Shown piece after piece: positions 1 through 12,769 of a DNA stretch of 64,000 nt. The notes under the pieces were generated by a model that saw nothing but the letters and a program-made list of their open reading frames with translations, did not search any database and was not told where the DNA came from. Position numbers and translations under genes: made by a program. The DNA lies in NCBI GenBank assembly GCA_026874595.1, contig CM049313.1, forward strand, positions 38,468,659 through 38,532,658, read 5' to 3'. The first letter of the stretch is position 1. Every line of letters begins with the position of its first letter. The DNA comes from Sipunculus nudus. Lineage: Eukaryota; Annelida; Sipuncula; Golfingiida; Sipunculidae.

Positions 1-173
1 GAAAGGCCTGTTGGTTTGTCATCAGATTTGTTGTGCTCATGGGTCTTGATTAACTTAAGCTTATATGCATGAACAATGATGCCGCCTACATTATCTTATT
101 AGTAGTCTGTGCAAGGACATATTGTCAACATGTCAGTTGGCTGAGCGTCATGACGCACAGGTCACTTGTTATG

Positions 174-713
174 ATTTTGTTGCAGGTGGCGCCACCTTCT
201 TTCAGATTCAGGCTGCAGACATCCAATGTAATATCTCGGGAACAGTCTGACCGATTGGGCCAAAATTTTGCATGTGTATAGATCTCACATAGCTCTTTAT
301 CATACCCAAAACTGTTGGCCTCACCTGCAACCATATTTGCACAGTGTCCATCTGTTTGTCTCCCATTGGATAAAATCCCTCATATCTCGGCAGTGGTTTT
401 ACTTATCTGCCCTAAATTTTGCAGTTGTATACAGCTTGGATAACTTTCTGGATTTTGTGGCAGGTGGCGCCACCTTCATACATGTTTCTGCTGCAGATGT
501 CCATGCTTAAATGCAACACACCTCTCTCTGTTCCCCCTTGCAACTCAATCCATGCCTCACTTCACCTGTCCCACTCTGGTTTCGCGTCATCCATGCTTAT
601 ATGCACAACATTCTGTCTATTTCCCCGAGCCGCTCATCCATGCTTCACTTCCCCCGTCCTACTCTGATTTTGGCGGATACACATAGTAGCTTGTCGACTA
701 CCCATATTTTAGT
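174..713 (+). mobile_element. Family A (Helitron-like) element, 5'-truncated copy
   Basis: The segment contains two GGTGGCGCCACC palindromes (185-196, 463-474), the repeated phrase 'atctcgggaac.gt.tgaccgattgg', and ends with the family A 3' signature: GGCGGATACACATAGTAG, then an arm ending CGACTAC, then CCATATTTTAG followed by T. It matches the full copies at 4659-5827 and 59572-60475. A family B 3' end (GCTGAGCGTCATGAC...CACTTGTT, about 136-172) lies directly upstream, so the two repeats abut. Confidence 0.6.
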
Positions 714-1795
714 CAAAACTTGTTTTGTGTTAGTCTCAGAGGTGGTATTTTGATCAAGTGCCTAATGTTCTCCGAATCAAGGTCAAGGTCATGTTCATGG
801 TGGGGAAAATATCCTTTTTCCATTTTCATGTAAATGATCATTTTATCCTGAGCAACCATACAAGCTGTATATCCATAATTCCAACACTGGATTTGCTACA
901 TCCAGGTTTTCCTTGGAGTGAGTTCTGCTGCTTTATATACAATTCACATAGTTTCTGGTATATGACACTCTAATAGCTCAAATTAATGTTAAATTTCTCA
1001 AGATTTATAGAAATTGTATAACACACATCAGGTCTGCTTTGCCTGGTGATAAATCTGTGTTTGCTTTAAGAAGAACTAGCATATTTTTTTAAACAATTCC
1101 ATGGATATACATATACCATTTTATGAAACCCCCTCTTGGACTGGTTTCAAAGTACCAGTATATTGGTTTATTCTCCCCAATAAATAAAAAAGTTTGAATT
1201 GTCATTTGAATGATAAATTTGGAAATATTTAAAAAAAAGACTGTAAATATTTCAAACATTGAAATGTCTTTCTTCTTTTAGTCAATGTAATATGTAATTT
1301 TTAATCTAATTTTTCTCCAGTTTTTAATGATGAACGTGTTTGCACAAAGCCATACTTAAAAAAAAATATGATTCAGCACATGGTAGACCAAGATTTCAGA
1401 ATGAAATATAATCCATGTAAGATTGATGCCCTCAGCAGTTTTGTGGATTTTGTAAAAAAGGCTATTTTGTGATATTTTGTATTAATTTTATGTAATATGG
1501 GACCCTGTGACATTTGGGTTATCAGTGATATTGCAATAACATAATCCAAGCATTTAACTGTCAAGAACTGATGTCATGTGACTTACTCTCAAACAGAGCA
1601 TCTGTCAGTAAGTTGAATATAATACATTTGCTGATCAGTTAGCACAAATATAGCATGGTATGGTAGTTTGCCCAGGGAATTTGCCCGAAATTATCTTATG
1701 ATAAATCCTGAGTTATCATCATGTGATTCGCCAGGATGGAATAATTCTCAGCTCTTCATTGGTCCTTTCTCATCATGTGATTAATTCACTTGCAG
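714..1795. other. Intron sequence, nothing recognised
   Basis: This is AT-rich sequence upstream of the first coding exon in the window. I see no exon with acceptable splice sites and family similarity, no clear repeat end and no RNA gene. Confidence 0.4.
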
Positions 1796-1925
1796 GTGAT
1801 TGGCCAGGGAGGAATCATTCATCAGGGTCAGAAGGCTCATGAGGCTTATGTACCTACTGGAAAAGAAGTTATTCCTGAGACCACCCCTGTTCCTGAGGCC
1901 ACTACCCAGGGGTCAGAGATCAATG
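1796..1925 (+). CDS. TEP: TEP exon: macroglobulin-domain segment
   Basis: The acceptor is acttgcag ending at 1795 and the donor is G|gtaag at 1926; 130 nt, phase 0 in, phase 1 out. The translation begins VIGQGGIIHQGQK and runs into a Thr/Pro-rich stretch (PETTPVPEATTQ). The G-x-I-x-x-x-G pattern matches the strand that in A2M-family proteins precedes the MG5 domain ('SRG.I...G' in relatives). The Thr/Pro-rich tail is probably an exposed linker and may be O-glycosylated; that part is inference. The preceding exons are upstream of the window. Confidence 0.8.
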
Positions 1926-1930
1926 GTAAG

Positions 1931-2645
1931 CTGTGAGCTTATGTGATGGCGCAGTGTCGTCAGTCTGCTGTCCACCATCGACCGTCGTCCATACATTAAC
2001 CCATACTATCTCAGAAACCTTCAGACCTTTGAATGGTTCCAATTTCCTGATTTTTGGCCGAGTTACAGGAAGTTGAACTGGGTCATCTGTCCAAATAAGC
2101 GTACTAAAATTTCAGTCTCAGAAAAGAGTTATTGAGGTATTGGTGGCTCCACCTGCATCAGCCTTTTTGATACGGGGGTCGCTGTTGCATGTACCATACT
2201 GAGAGCTACAAAAACCTCTTCTCTGAAACCATACAGCCATTTTGTTTAATATCCCACAGAAATGATCCTGGGGTAGTCCTTTCTGAAGTTTGTTCATATT
2301 GTCTCAATTCAGTGATTAGGCCAAGTTATGGGAAGCTGAATTTAGTCATATGCCATAACAGCCCATTTTAGCTCAGTGGCTACAAAGATCTTCTCAAAAG
2401 CCACTGGGCCAAATTCTTAAATCTCATACATTATCATATTTATTCCAATTTGGTGATTCCTCTAATTTTTCAACCCAAAAAAATATTTTTAAAGCCAAAT
2501 TGCTAAAAATGACTCTAATGTCGGGACTGCCGTCAATGTTTTCCAACGGTGTTTAGGTGAAATGCCTCCGTCTCTCACAGGCACTGCAGTTTGTATCTAA
2601 CTAGATTCATGTTACACTGAGCATTCTTATCAAACTTGAGCTTGT
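1931..2645 (+). repeat. Family E dispersed repeat, copy 1
   Basis: It begins GTGAGCTTATGTGATGGCGCAG and continues with internal similarity to 41905-42800, and to 51978-52176 plus 57825-58400 (shared phrases such as 'cccattttagctcagtggctacaaagatctt'). It starts within a few bases of the exon donor. No protein coding is seen. I cannot assign a superfamily. Confidence 0.55.
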
Positions 2646-2779
2646 TTGAGATATATGTTTTGAAGAAACAAAGATGGGTTTTTCAGCTCAGCTGACTGAA
2701 AGTCATCTGAGCTATAGCGATCACTCTTTGTCCGTCGTCCGTCTGTCCGTCTGTCCATCCGTTAACCAGGCACAATTCG

Positions 2780-4650
2780 TAACCGCTGGACCTAGAACCT
2801 TGTAACTTGGGATTCTGAGAGGTCCATAAAAAATCTCCTTGGAAACCAGAAATTAGGTCTCTGTTACCCATATCCTTCGAGCTATGTGGCCCCAAAGTAC
2901 CCACCAGAAAAGTAAAAAATTTCATACAAAAACTTCAATATCTCATTAACTACTTGACTGATGGTCATGATTTTTGGCATACATATTGATCATGAGATGT
3001 TACATCACTTCCTGCAGACTGGGTGTGCCACCTCAATTTTTTTTTCAAATTTTTACGAATTTTTTTCTTTTTTTTGAGACCTTTAAAGATGTGGTTATCT
3101 GTCAACAGGGTACAAATCGCAACAACTGGACCTAGAATCTTCATTCTTGTCATGCAAGGAGGCCCATGAAAGGTCTTTCATACAAAAACTTCAATATCTC
3201 AATAACTACATCACTGATGGTCTTCATTTTTGGCATATATATTGATCATGAGATGTTCGATCAGTTCCTGCAGACTGGTGGCGCCACCTGTACTGTTTGA
3301 TTTTTTACGATTTTTTCCTCTATTTTTGAGACCTTTGAGGATGCTGTCATCTGTTAGCGTGGCACAAATCGTAACGACTGGACCTAGAATCTTCATTTTC
3401 GACACACTGAGAGACCTATGAAAAGTCTCCATGGAAACCAGAAATTAGGTCTCTGTTACCCATATCCTTCGAGCTATGGGGCCCAAAATTACCCCCCAGA
3501 ATAGTCAAAAATTTCATACAAAAACTTCAATATCTCATTAACTACATCACTGATGGTCATGATTTTCGACATACATATTGATCATGAGATGTTTCATCAG
3601 TTTGTGCAGACTGTTGGCGCCACCTGTATTTTTCAATGTTCACGAATTGTTTTCTCCATTTTTGAGACCTTTAAGGATGTAGTTATCTGTCAACAGGGTA
3701 CAAATCGTAACGACTGGACCTAGAATCTTTGTTCTTGACACACAGGGAGACCCATGATAAGTCTCCATGGAAACCTGAAATTTGGTCTCTGTTACCCACA
3801 TCCTTTGAGCTATGGCACTCCAAAGTACAGATCAGAATAATGGAAAATTTGATACAAAAGCTAAAGTATCTGAACAACTAATGCAGAGATAACCATAATT
3901 GTTTGCATGGATATTGATCATGGAGTGTTTCATAAGTTTCTGCAGACTGGTGGCACCACCTGTATTTGTTCGTTTTTTTTTACGAATTTTTTCTGTATAT
4001 TTGAGACCTTTAAAGATATGAACATCTGTTAACAGGGCACAAATCATAAAAACTGGACCAAGAATCTTTATTCTTGACACACAGGGAGACCCATGAAAAG
4101 TCTCCATGGAAACTTGAAATTAGGTCTCTGTTACCCATATTCTTTAAGCTGTATGGGTCCAAATTACCCCCCCCCCCCAGAATAATGGAAAATTTGATAC
4201 AAAAACTGCAGTATTTCAATAACTACAACACTGATGGTCATGATTTTCGGCATACATATTGATCATGAGCTGTTCCATCAGTTTCTGCAGACTGGGTGTG
4301 CCACCTCTATTTTTTTTTCAAATTTTTACGAATTTTTTTCTTTTTTTTGAGACCTTTAAAGATGTGGGTATCTGTCAATAGGGTACAAATCGCAACAACT
4401 GGACCTAGAATCTTCATTCTTGTCATGCAAGGAGGCCCATGAAAGGTGCCTGTGGAAACTTGAAATTAGGTCTCTGTTACCCATATCCTTCAAGCTATAG
4501 GACTCCGAAGTATCCCTCAGAATAATGGACAATTTGATACAAAAACTGAAGTATCTGAACAACTAATGCAGAGATCACCATGATTTTTTGCATGGATATT
4601 GACCATTAAGTGTTTTTATTAGTTTCTGCAGACTGGTGGAGCCACCTGTA
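2780..4650 (+). repeat. Tandem repeat, about 340-bp unit, six diverged copies inside family B
   Basis: The phrase 'ctggacctagaat' recurs at about 2786, 3127, 3379, 3713, 4050 and 4400. Each unit has 'aaattaggtctctgttacccatatcctt', a 'gatcatgagatgtt' stretch and 'gcagactggtggcgccacctg'. Short ORFs here on both strands are translations of this repeat and not genes. Confidence 0.8.
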
Positions 4651-4658
4651 TTTTTATA

Positions 4659-5827
4659 TCCGCCAAAACGAAGTTTTGCGGATACTATGTTTTTGACCGA
4701 GTTCCTCCGGGGCAGCGGCATTCGTTTCCAGAGAGCTCCTCGGAGACTAATGGACCGATTTTTCCCAAACTTACACCTATTATCGGGTCACATGTGAACT
4801 GGTGCCTAACCAATTTGCATTGACCTCTGACCTTTCCTCTCTATCCAGTGTCCATTTGTGGGTCTGTTTCCACTCATAAACCCTCATATCTCGGGAACCG
4901 TTTGACCGATCAGGAAATAAAATTGATACAAATGTAGCCCTTGGATTGCTTTATAACATACACAAAAAAAGGTGGCGCCACCTGCAACCATGTTTGCACA
5001 GTGTCCATCTGTTGGTCTGCCTTGGGTTAAAATCACTCATATCTCTGCAGTGATTTGACTAATTCACCTGAAATTGGGCATGCGTATACATCCTGGATAG
5101 CTTTTCTGATTTTATGACAGGTGGCGCCACCTACATTTACGTTTACCCTGCAGACATCCAAGCTCATATCTCGGGAACCATTTGACCGATTGGGCCAAAA
5201 TTTTGCATGTGTATAGATCTCACACAGCTCACATAGCTCATCATACGCAAAACTGGTGGCGCCACCTGCAGCCATTTTTGCACAGCTTCGGTCTGTTTGT
5301 CTGCCATGGGATAAAATCACTCATATCTAGGCAGTGGTCTGACATATCTGCCTAAAATTTTGCAGGTTTAGACATCCCCGACAGCTCTCTTGATTTTATG
5401 ACAGGTGGCGCCACCTGCATTCTAGTTTATGCAGCAGACATCCAAGCTCATTTCTTAGGAACCGTTTGACTGATTATGCCAAAGTTTTGCATGTGTATAG
5501 TTCTCACATGGCTCTTTATCATATGCAAAACTGGTGGCGCCAACTTCAACAATTTTTGCACAGCGTCCATCTGTTTGTCTGCCACGGGCTAAAATCACTC
5601 ATAAACATATAGTGGTTTGACTTATCTGCCTCAAATTTTGCATATGTATACAACTTGGACGGTTTTCTGGATTTTGTGGTAGGTGGCGCAACCTACATAC
5701 ATCATTTGGCTGCAGACATCCATGCTAATATGCAACACTTCACTCTATTTCCCCTTGCCACTCAATCCATGCCTCACTTCACCCGTTCCACTCTGATTTA
5801 GGCGGATACACGTAGTCGCTATTCTAG
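4659..5827 (+). mobile_element. Family A Helitron-like element, full-length non-autonomous copy
   Basis: The 5' end is A|TCCGCCAAAACGAAGTTTTGCGGATA, a terminal hairpin. The 3' end has GGCGGATA (inverted repeat of the 5' TATCCGCC) and finishes CTAG|T at 5824-5827. Flanks are A and T, the target expected for Helitron-type insertion without target duplication. The interior carries GGTGGCGCCACC at 4971, 5120, 5255 and 5404 in diverged repeat units. There is no Rep/helicase ORF, so it is non-autonomous. The 3' hairpin is partly deleted in this copy. Confidence 0.65.
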
Positions 5828-5942
5828 TTGATTTTGGGGTCAGATGGTCAGGAGATTAAAGGTTACAGGTCAAAGTTATTCACTCATTGGTTGCCAAGTA
5901 ATTACACCAGATTTAAGTGGTTAGTAGTTACCAATCATTTAG

Positions 5943-6569
5943 CCCTAGCACCCGTCCTCTCTTACTACGCTACGCTGTGCGAGAGCCCTAGAAGATGATT
6001 TGACGAAACTGGAGACATTCCACATGACAATTAAATTCTTATATTTCGTCTGAAAATGTTGTATTCGTTAAGAAATAAAGATATTCTAATCAAATACGCA
6101 TATAACATACCAATTAGACAGTGTTTGTCCACTTTAAATGTTGATTAGAAGAATATGTATTATCCTAATAAACGGTGATACAAGGGGAACGATCTCTGCT
6201 CTGGGTTTTCCCTCCAGCCATGGCTGGCCGGCAGCCGCCTGTGTAACCAGTGGTAACGGGCCGTGTTGGCTCAGCGAGCAAAGGTCACGCAGTTCATTGT
6301 TTCAGATTCTGAGACAGTTTCAAGCGCAAGGGTTGCAAAGTTTTAAAAGTGAGTCTTGTTTACATACTTAAACATAATATTAAGCTGAATTTCTTGGTCA
6401 TTCAATTATAGTACTATATCTCCCTTAGATAACTTAAGTTTCCTTGTCATAAACGCACTATTTGATTTTACACGATTTTTTTTCCAACAAGGGTTTGAAG
6501 TTCGCCAGTTTACTCTGAACCTTTTTATGCGGCAGTATCCAGGGTCCTGGATACGGCCGCATTTAATGC
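5943..6569. mobile_element. 627-bp insertion with 17-bp target-site duplication
   Basis: The 17-mer AGTTACCAATCATTTAG occurs at 5926-5942 and 6570-6586 directly bracketing this sequence, and the related copy near 21118 shows the unoccupied site. The right end carries a long hairpin (6527-6562: ATGCGGC and GTATCCAGG arms). A 17-bp duplication suggests target-primed retroposition, but I see no poly(A) at either end and no coding domain, so the class is unknown. Confidence 0.7.
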
Positions 6570-7959
6570 AGTTACCAATCATTTAGAAAGTATCCAGTTG
6601 GTATGTGGGCAAAAAGCCAAGGTCATAGGTCAGGGATGTTCACAATTACTTACCATCTCTATTTTTCTTGTATATATAACCATTGCACTCCAGCTGGTAC
6701 ATCTCCCTGTGTGGCTGTAATTGTGAGTGACACTGGTGACAAATGACTCCCTTTAGTATCAGCCTATTAAGTGATAAGGCTGAGTGATAAGTACCTTGTT
6801 ACTGCATAACAAAAACACTGTTGTTGGATTGCTTCAGCCAGGCATTAAGACAGAGTATATTATTAAGGTACAACTACTGATTTATAAGATGATGGGAACA
6901 TTTGGCAGTTTATTTTGGAATCACAGCAATAAACTTAGTTTCCTAGATATCTGAATATTTTTATATATATCACCACATATAAAAGCAAGCGTTTGTTCTC
7001 ATAATATGTGGATGTGTACCTGGATTTAGGATTTTTTTTTTTTTTATATCAAGACTCTAAGTCATGCTTTCTGCATCCCTTTCCTTCAGGTTTGGCATTT
7101 TACCTACCCTGCTGACCCCATTGAAAAGCAAATTGATAATAATTACACTTTTTACTATTAGATATCTATAAATCTGATATGAGGACCTGAACATGCCTTT
7201 TGAATTATTTTGGACATTCATTACTGTAACATCCTTTTCGGAGAATTTGCCCAAAGTTTGGTCTCTTATTGAAGGATGTGTGATATCAAATGCCAGACTT
7301 GGCAGAAATCCATTATGTCAGCCAGTTAGCCACCTTAGAACTCCTTTTTTTAGTGCAGTTTCAGTGATTTTTCTTCAATGTTTGGTTCGATTTAGAGAAT
7401 GTTTGTTGTCTGATTTCAAACCTGTCAGAAGTCCAATATGGCCACCAGGCAACCATCTTTTAATTCCTTTTAATCATATTATCTCAAGAACTGTTAAAGT
7501 GAATGCAGTCGGATGTATACTTATGTAATCTTGTAAAGGATTGGGTCAAATATTTCTGAATAAATATTACCATCATTTATAAAAGTGCAGTACAGTTGGC
7601 TTGTATTGAATAAAAATTCATACAGAAGCACCAGTTTCACAATAATTCTTGCATGGATTTCCTTGATGTTTGCTATATATTTTGATCTTATATTTGCCCT
7701 TTGTGGTGTTCCTTTTGAGACTGAAAGGTAGCAAGCAAGCTGTGGGAATAGTTCCTGATAGCTAAACAATCATACATATTTCCTCAGACCTTCGATTCAC
7801 TGTGTTTTAACCAGACATAGGTGATATATATTTCTGTTGTCTTAGAAAATTTCAATAAATTGGCAAATTGGTTCTTCAAATTTCGACTGGAAGTTATAAA
7901 TCTCAGCCCATGATGTCGCAGGTCAATGCAAGTCTGTTTAATTCAAAGTTATTTCATGT

Positions 7960-9304
7960 AGGGACCACTCTTGTGTACAGATGACAGCACTTGGTTTACC
8001 ATTGGCAGATTGCCAAGATTTGTGAGTGCCTGGATGTTGGCCATTAGCCAAGATGATGTCAGCTCTATAAATAGCTTTGGCACAGTGCCAGGATCAGAAA
8101 AGGTCTATGTGCTGAAGTCAGACTACTATAACAGCTTGGTGTTGTGTTTTCATGTTAACTTCATTGTATTATTTCAAACAAGTCAGTGCAAGTTATTTCA
8201 AGAAGGGACCTTGAAATTTGAAATTTCTGAAATTTTGCATATCCATACATCTTGGAAAGTTTTATCATTAACCAGACAGGTTGCACAAACTTGTTTCTGT
8301 TTTTGAAGAATAAATTTGTTTCTCAGGAGTGATTTGCAGTATTGGCCTGAAATTGTGCATATCCATAGATCTTGAACTCCTCCATCTTGTACTTAAGACT
8401 GGTGGTGCCATCTGCAATCGGTTTCCTGTGGCTCTCATCCTTACATGTGCTTTTGGTGAAATTGCTCATATCTCAAGGATGGGTCAAGGTATTGGTCTGA
8501 AATTTGGCCTGTTCATCCATCCTGAAAAATTGCCCATGAGCCAGATAGGTGGTGCCACCTAGCTTCTTGTGTTCATAGAATAAATTAATGCCCTTTTCTC
8601 AGGAGTGATTTGCAGTATTAGCCTGAATGAGTACATATACATAGATCTTTGACTCCACCATCTTATACTCAAGACTGGTGGCACCAACCACAATTGTTTT
8701 CCTGTTGTGTCCATCTGTACATGCGCTTTTGGTGAAAATTGCCCATATCTAAGGCATGGGTCAAGGTATTGTTCTGAAATTTGGCATGTTCATCCATCAT
8801 GGAAAGTTGTCATGTAAACCAGATAGGTTGAGCCATCTAGCTTTTGGTTTTCATAGAATAAATTAATGCCCGTTTCTCAGGATTGGTCTGAATTTGTGCA
8901 TATCCATAGATCTTGGACTCCTCCCACTTAAACTCACAACTGGTTGTGCCATCTGTAATCCTATTCCCATTGTGTCTATTTGTACATTTGCTTTGGATAA
9001 AATTGCTTATATGTCAGGAATGCGTCAAGGTAAATATGAAATTTGGCATGTTCATCCATCTTAGAAAGTTTTCTCATAAAGCAGACAGGTGGCACCACTT
9101 TCCTTTCCGTGTTTGTTGAATAAATTAATGCCCTTTTTGCCGGAGTTATTTGCAGTATTGGCCTCTGGTTATGCAACCTAGAAGCATGTTTATGTGGTGG
9201 ACATCCATTTCACTCCATTTCACCTTACCACTCAATACATGCCTCACTTGTACTACTCTGATTTCGGCAGATACATGTAGTCACTTTCGACTACCTGTAT
9301 CTAG
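7960..9304 (+). repeat. Diverged family A/C-type repeat array ending in a family A 3' end
   Basis: A roughly 270-bp unit ('gaataaattaatgcccttttctcaggagtgatttgcag') recurs near 8309, 8577, 8854 and 9116, with GGTGGTGCCACC-like palindromes between. The block closes with GTAGTCACTTTCGACTAC, a hairpin, then CTGTAT and CTAG|T at 9301-9304, the Helitron-like 3' signature. The 7975-8090 stretch is repeated at 58785-58900. Confidence 0.6.
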
Positions 9305-9889
9305 TTGTTTCATGAAGCCTGAAATTGTTTATGTCCATACATCTTTAATGGCTTTCTTGTAAGTGGTGGTGCCACTTACATTCATTTTTGTATTCTGTGC
9401 ACCTATGCCAGTATTTCAGCAGTGATATTTGTGTAATTGGTGCAGGCACTCAGGTTCCATATGTTCAGTGTTTGCATTGTACATATATCACACATGTACT
9501 TGAAAAGTAACGGTCCAGCATGGAAGCATTAAACCTGATGTATATCCCATTTCACAGGTTCGAATTAGGCCTGTAGGCCTTGTTAAAATTAACATTTGTT
9601 TATACTCTGAGCAGTTTATAGATATCTTTATAAATGATTCTTATAATGATGATAATTGTTTCCATGTACCCATCTAAAATACATGTATTTAACACAAATA
9701 AAATTAACATGAAATAAAATATAAAATATCAGTTTGATATAAAATGTTTTATGTCTATCAACCCACAAGTTTTATTCATATGGTTTAATTAATATTGTCA
9801 AATATTTTGCCTAAACATATGTTTAATTTAAAGGCCTAATAACACTTTATTTCTTGCGTCTTATTATATTCATGTACTGTCATTCTTAG
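9305..9889. other. Intron sequence with short dispersed repeats
   Basis: The part from 9360 to 9540 resembles 43560-43745 ('gaaaagtaa.ggtccagcat..aagcatta'). The remainder is AT-rich and contains nothing I recognise before the acceptor of the next exon. Confidence 0.4.
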
Positions 9890-10110
9890 AGACAACAACG
9901 ACATATCCTGAGCGGCGATTCCTGCATTACCACAGACCAACACCACCGATGGCACAATTACCACAACACACTGAGGAGATGGAGCTCAGCTTCCGTATCA
10001 CACCACACATGTCACCAGTGACACGTATCCTGGTCTATTATATCCGAGATGATGGTGAAGTCGTAGCTGACAGCACAGACATCAAAGTTCAAAGCTGCTT
10101 CCGTAACAAG
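9890..10110 (+). CDS. TEP: TEP exon: MG5 domain
   Basis: The acceptor is attcttag at 9889 and the donor AAG|gtcaag at 10111; 221 nt, completing a phase-1 codon and leaving phase 0. The translation includes YPERRFLHYHRP, the strand MELSFRITPHMSP, VTRILVYYIRDDGEVVADS, and ends SCFRNK. The pattern 'P...LLVYY.R.DGE.VADS....V..CF.NKV' is the standard MG5 C-terminal half of A2M/CD109/TEP proteins, and it continues correctly into the next exon. The Cys of SCFRNK is the conserved family cysteine. Confidence 0.92.
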
Positions 10111-10521
10111 GTCAAGGACACTTTTATATTGATGTGGCCATTTAAGTGAAGTGTATTAATTAGAATTATTATGAGAATTTTGAATATCTCAAGCTCAGTT
10201 GTGTAGAGGTTTAAGTTTAATGGTTTTACACTGTGGCTAAAGGGGACCCAGAAATTCAATTCTACAGTCAATTTTAGATAATAATATAAGTAGTGATGAG
10301 GTCTACACATACATTCTATTTATTGTATTTAAATATTATTTTATTTAAATAAATTTAATTTGATTATATATTAAAAGCAACACATTTGAGTTTACTATAA
10401 TTTTTTTCCAAATGATTCTTTTCAAATAATTATTAATTTGTAATAAATTGATATAAATAATGATTAATTATGTGAATCTATTTTAACGTCAGAACACCAG
10501 TATTGTTAATTCTATCATCAG

Positions 10522-10671
10522 GTGGGGCTGAAGTTCAACGTGGCTGAGCGTCGACCAGGTCAGGATGTCTCACTGAAGATGACAGCATCACCAGGGTCCT
10601 TGTGCTCCGTGGGGGTGGTTGATAAAAGTGCTTATCTACTTTCTGACAGAAAACCATTAAGTCCTCAAGAT
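10522..10671 (+). CDS. TEP: TEP exon: MG6 start (A2M bait-domain family segment)
   Basis: The acceptor is catcag at 10521 and the donor GAT|gtaagc at 10672; 150 nt, exactly 50 codons, phase 0-0. The translation opens VGLKFNVAERRPGQ and has CSVGVVDKSAYLL, the 'C..a.VDkSvyLL' signature of the domain that precedes the bait in A2M-family proteins. The upstream exon ends ...CFRNK, giving the family-typical CF-NKV-L-F junction. Confidence 0.93.
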
Positions 10672-11029
10672 GTAAGCAGATGTTTCTTCTTTCATGTTTA
10701 CACTGTTCTGGTATAGGCATCCATTTGTATGTCTCATGTCTATATGTCCATCCATCCATTCACCTTTGTTGTCCCCTCAATAAATTAGTACCAGTAGGCC
10801 TTATCTGTATTATTTTCATGACAAAATTTCACTTTAATTTTTGGCTATCAAATCTCTGAATTTAATTTATGCCAGCTTAGTGCTGTCATCACATCAAATT
10901 CTAGGAATTCACACTAATTACACCCTGAATTTCCATGTACCGTAGATCTGCGTTTTGCCGCCACACGTCTTCTAATGGCCGCACCCCATGTTCATAATAT
11001 ACCTGGAAGGCTCTTTTAATGGAGTAAAA

Positions 11030-11990
11030 AAATACCCAAAATTATTAATTAATTTAATTAATTGGTTAAACAGCCTTATCTACCCAATTAAAATAGATGA
11101 CAATTTGTTCAGTTTATGACGACTCATCCAAGACAAAGTAGGGCCATGAAGTTAATTTGACACATCACTGATTGCCGGAGAATATTGCGCCTTTAACATG
11201 GCTTATTAAACTTCAATGGGACATCGAAGCATTGTATAGATCAATGGTACTTGTACTAAGACTTTATACATCGTCTTTCATTTAACAATAAAACCTTTAA
11301 ATAAACAACACCCGCATCTGTGATCATACTGCCTAAACACACCAGGTTCTCCTGATCATAAAATAAGAAAATGGCGTCCAATCAACTACTGTCAAAACAT
11401 GCCATATAAAATGATTATAGAACTAGCGGGCCTTGGGGAACCTTGTGCCTTTATCCTGTCTAATTAAGCTTCAATAGGACCTCAAAGCATTATACAACCC
11501 AACAGTACTCTTTGTGATGACAAACTTTTATTTAAACAACGTCAGTCAGTTAACAAACTGGACAAAACCTTTTAATAAGTGGTTACCTTGTCAATGTTTA
11601 CACAGCCTGTACACGTACTCCCAGGGTCCTGCTGATCATAATATATGCACACTGGTCCCACAAATCATCTCCTGGCACAAAGTGCTTTATTATTCAAATG
11701 ATTACAGAACTAGCTGGTGAGGTTATGACCTAAAAGCGCCATCTATTGACAATTTGATGAACAAAGAAATACCTGAAATTGGGCGTAGGTTTAATTGCCA
11801 AAGAACGAATTGTCTATGATCATTTTTAAAGTAAGTATATGAACCAGAAATATCTTAAAATTATTGGTTATCAGTATTGCAGCCATGCTCAAATTTAGGT
11901 ACAACCTTTAGAGTGCAAATTTTGGTGAGTGAATATCAATCTTTTATCAGTCATGGTGTGAAAATGGCCGCAGTTTATGACTGACTCAGA
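11030..11990 (-). repeat. Family D dispersed repeat, inverted relative to 39150-40520
   Basis: Long stretches read as the reverse complement of 39150-40520: 'gccttatctacccaatt' against 'aattgggtagataaggc', 'gactcatccaagacaaagt' against 'actttgtcttggatgagtc', and 'aatttaggtacaacc' against 'ggttgtacctaaatt'. There is no coding capacity. Its class is unknown. Confidence 0.7.
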
Positions 11991-12606
11991 AAAAAATGTT
12001 AATGCATATAAACCTGTTTAAAATATTAATTTTACATTTTATAAAATTAACAGTGAATTAAATTAAAATGTGGTTTCATTAAATAAACATTCTTAGTATT
12101 CATTTCCAACTTCCTTTGCCTGTTTTTGCCCTCTGCACCTCAGCAGGCTGCTAGTCTTTCGTACATGTTTTTGTACATGTTATTAGCCTTACCTGTGTTT
12201 TATAGCCGCATCCCTTATCCAGTAAAATTAGTCGGGATCTTCAGCTGTAAGTCATATTTTATGGCCACAGCTGCAAAAGGCGGATCTATGGTACATGCTC
12301 TAAATATTGATCAATAAAGTATCAACTTAATGAGGTCAGAGGTCACAAGAGTTAGAACTGGCAGATATTCAATCCTTCTTGCCGTGAGCTTATTTAATAA
12401 GCCCAGCTGATCGAAAATCATTTACAGAAAACTAAAAGAGTGCCCTGTTAATGTTTGGCAGGTAATATGGGCAATGAATAATGTAAAAAGTTTTCATATA
12501 CTCCTTAACAACAGTGGGTGATAGGAGACATTTGGTAAATAAGAAAATTCAAAGTATTTCACTCTTTATGCTGATGTGTAATCTTCATTTTATTTCTTGC
12601 TTTTAG

Positions 12607-12724
12607 TTAATCAGTGGGGTCAAAGGTCACATGGTTGGGGAACACACTGGATGGTTTGATTACAGAGATAGGCAGTGCCGTGATCTCAGACCAAGACCAG
12701 AATTTTCACCCCCTAACCCTGTTG
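12607..12724 (+). CDS. TEP: TEP exon: MG6 continuation
   Basis: The acceptor is cttgcttttag at 12606 and the donor G|gtaagc at 12725; 118 nt, phase 0 in, phase 1 out. The translation is LISGVKGHMVGEHTG then WFDYRDRQCRDLRPRPEFS. It joins ...SPQD of the previous exon, matching the segment between the VDkS strand and the bait/ANA-equivalent region in TEP and C3. Family-level similarity in this stretch is weak, so assignment relies on phase, position and the basic, aromatic-rich character. Confidence 0.82.
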
Positions 12725-12769
12725 GTAAGCAAAAAATAAATGTTTAGACACTTTAGTTCACCACCAACA

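Larger units (their letters stand above)
2683..7926 (+). mobile_element. Family B (Helentron-like) element with nested insertions
   Basis: The 5' end has the imperfect palindrome AGCTCAGCTGACTGAAAGTCATCTGAGCT followed by a Gtccgtc-rich stretch, as in copies at 20122, 27472, 44832 and 45362. The body (5828-7926) is co-linear with 21021-22135 of the copy ending at 22178. Family A (4659-5827) and a 627-bp insertion (5943-6569) interrupt it. The 3' hairpin end is missing in this copy; similarity stops near 7926. Confidence 0.55.

Noticed and set aside
7193-7528. 111-codon plus-strand frame
   Set aside because: It lies in family B sequence repeated at 21650-21780, where the frame is not conserved.
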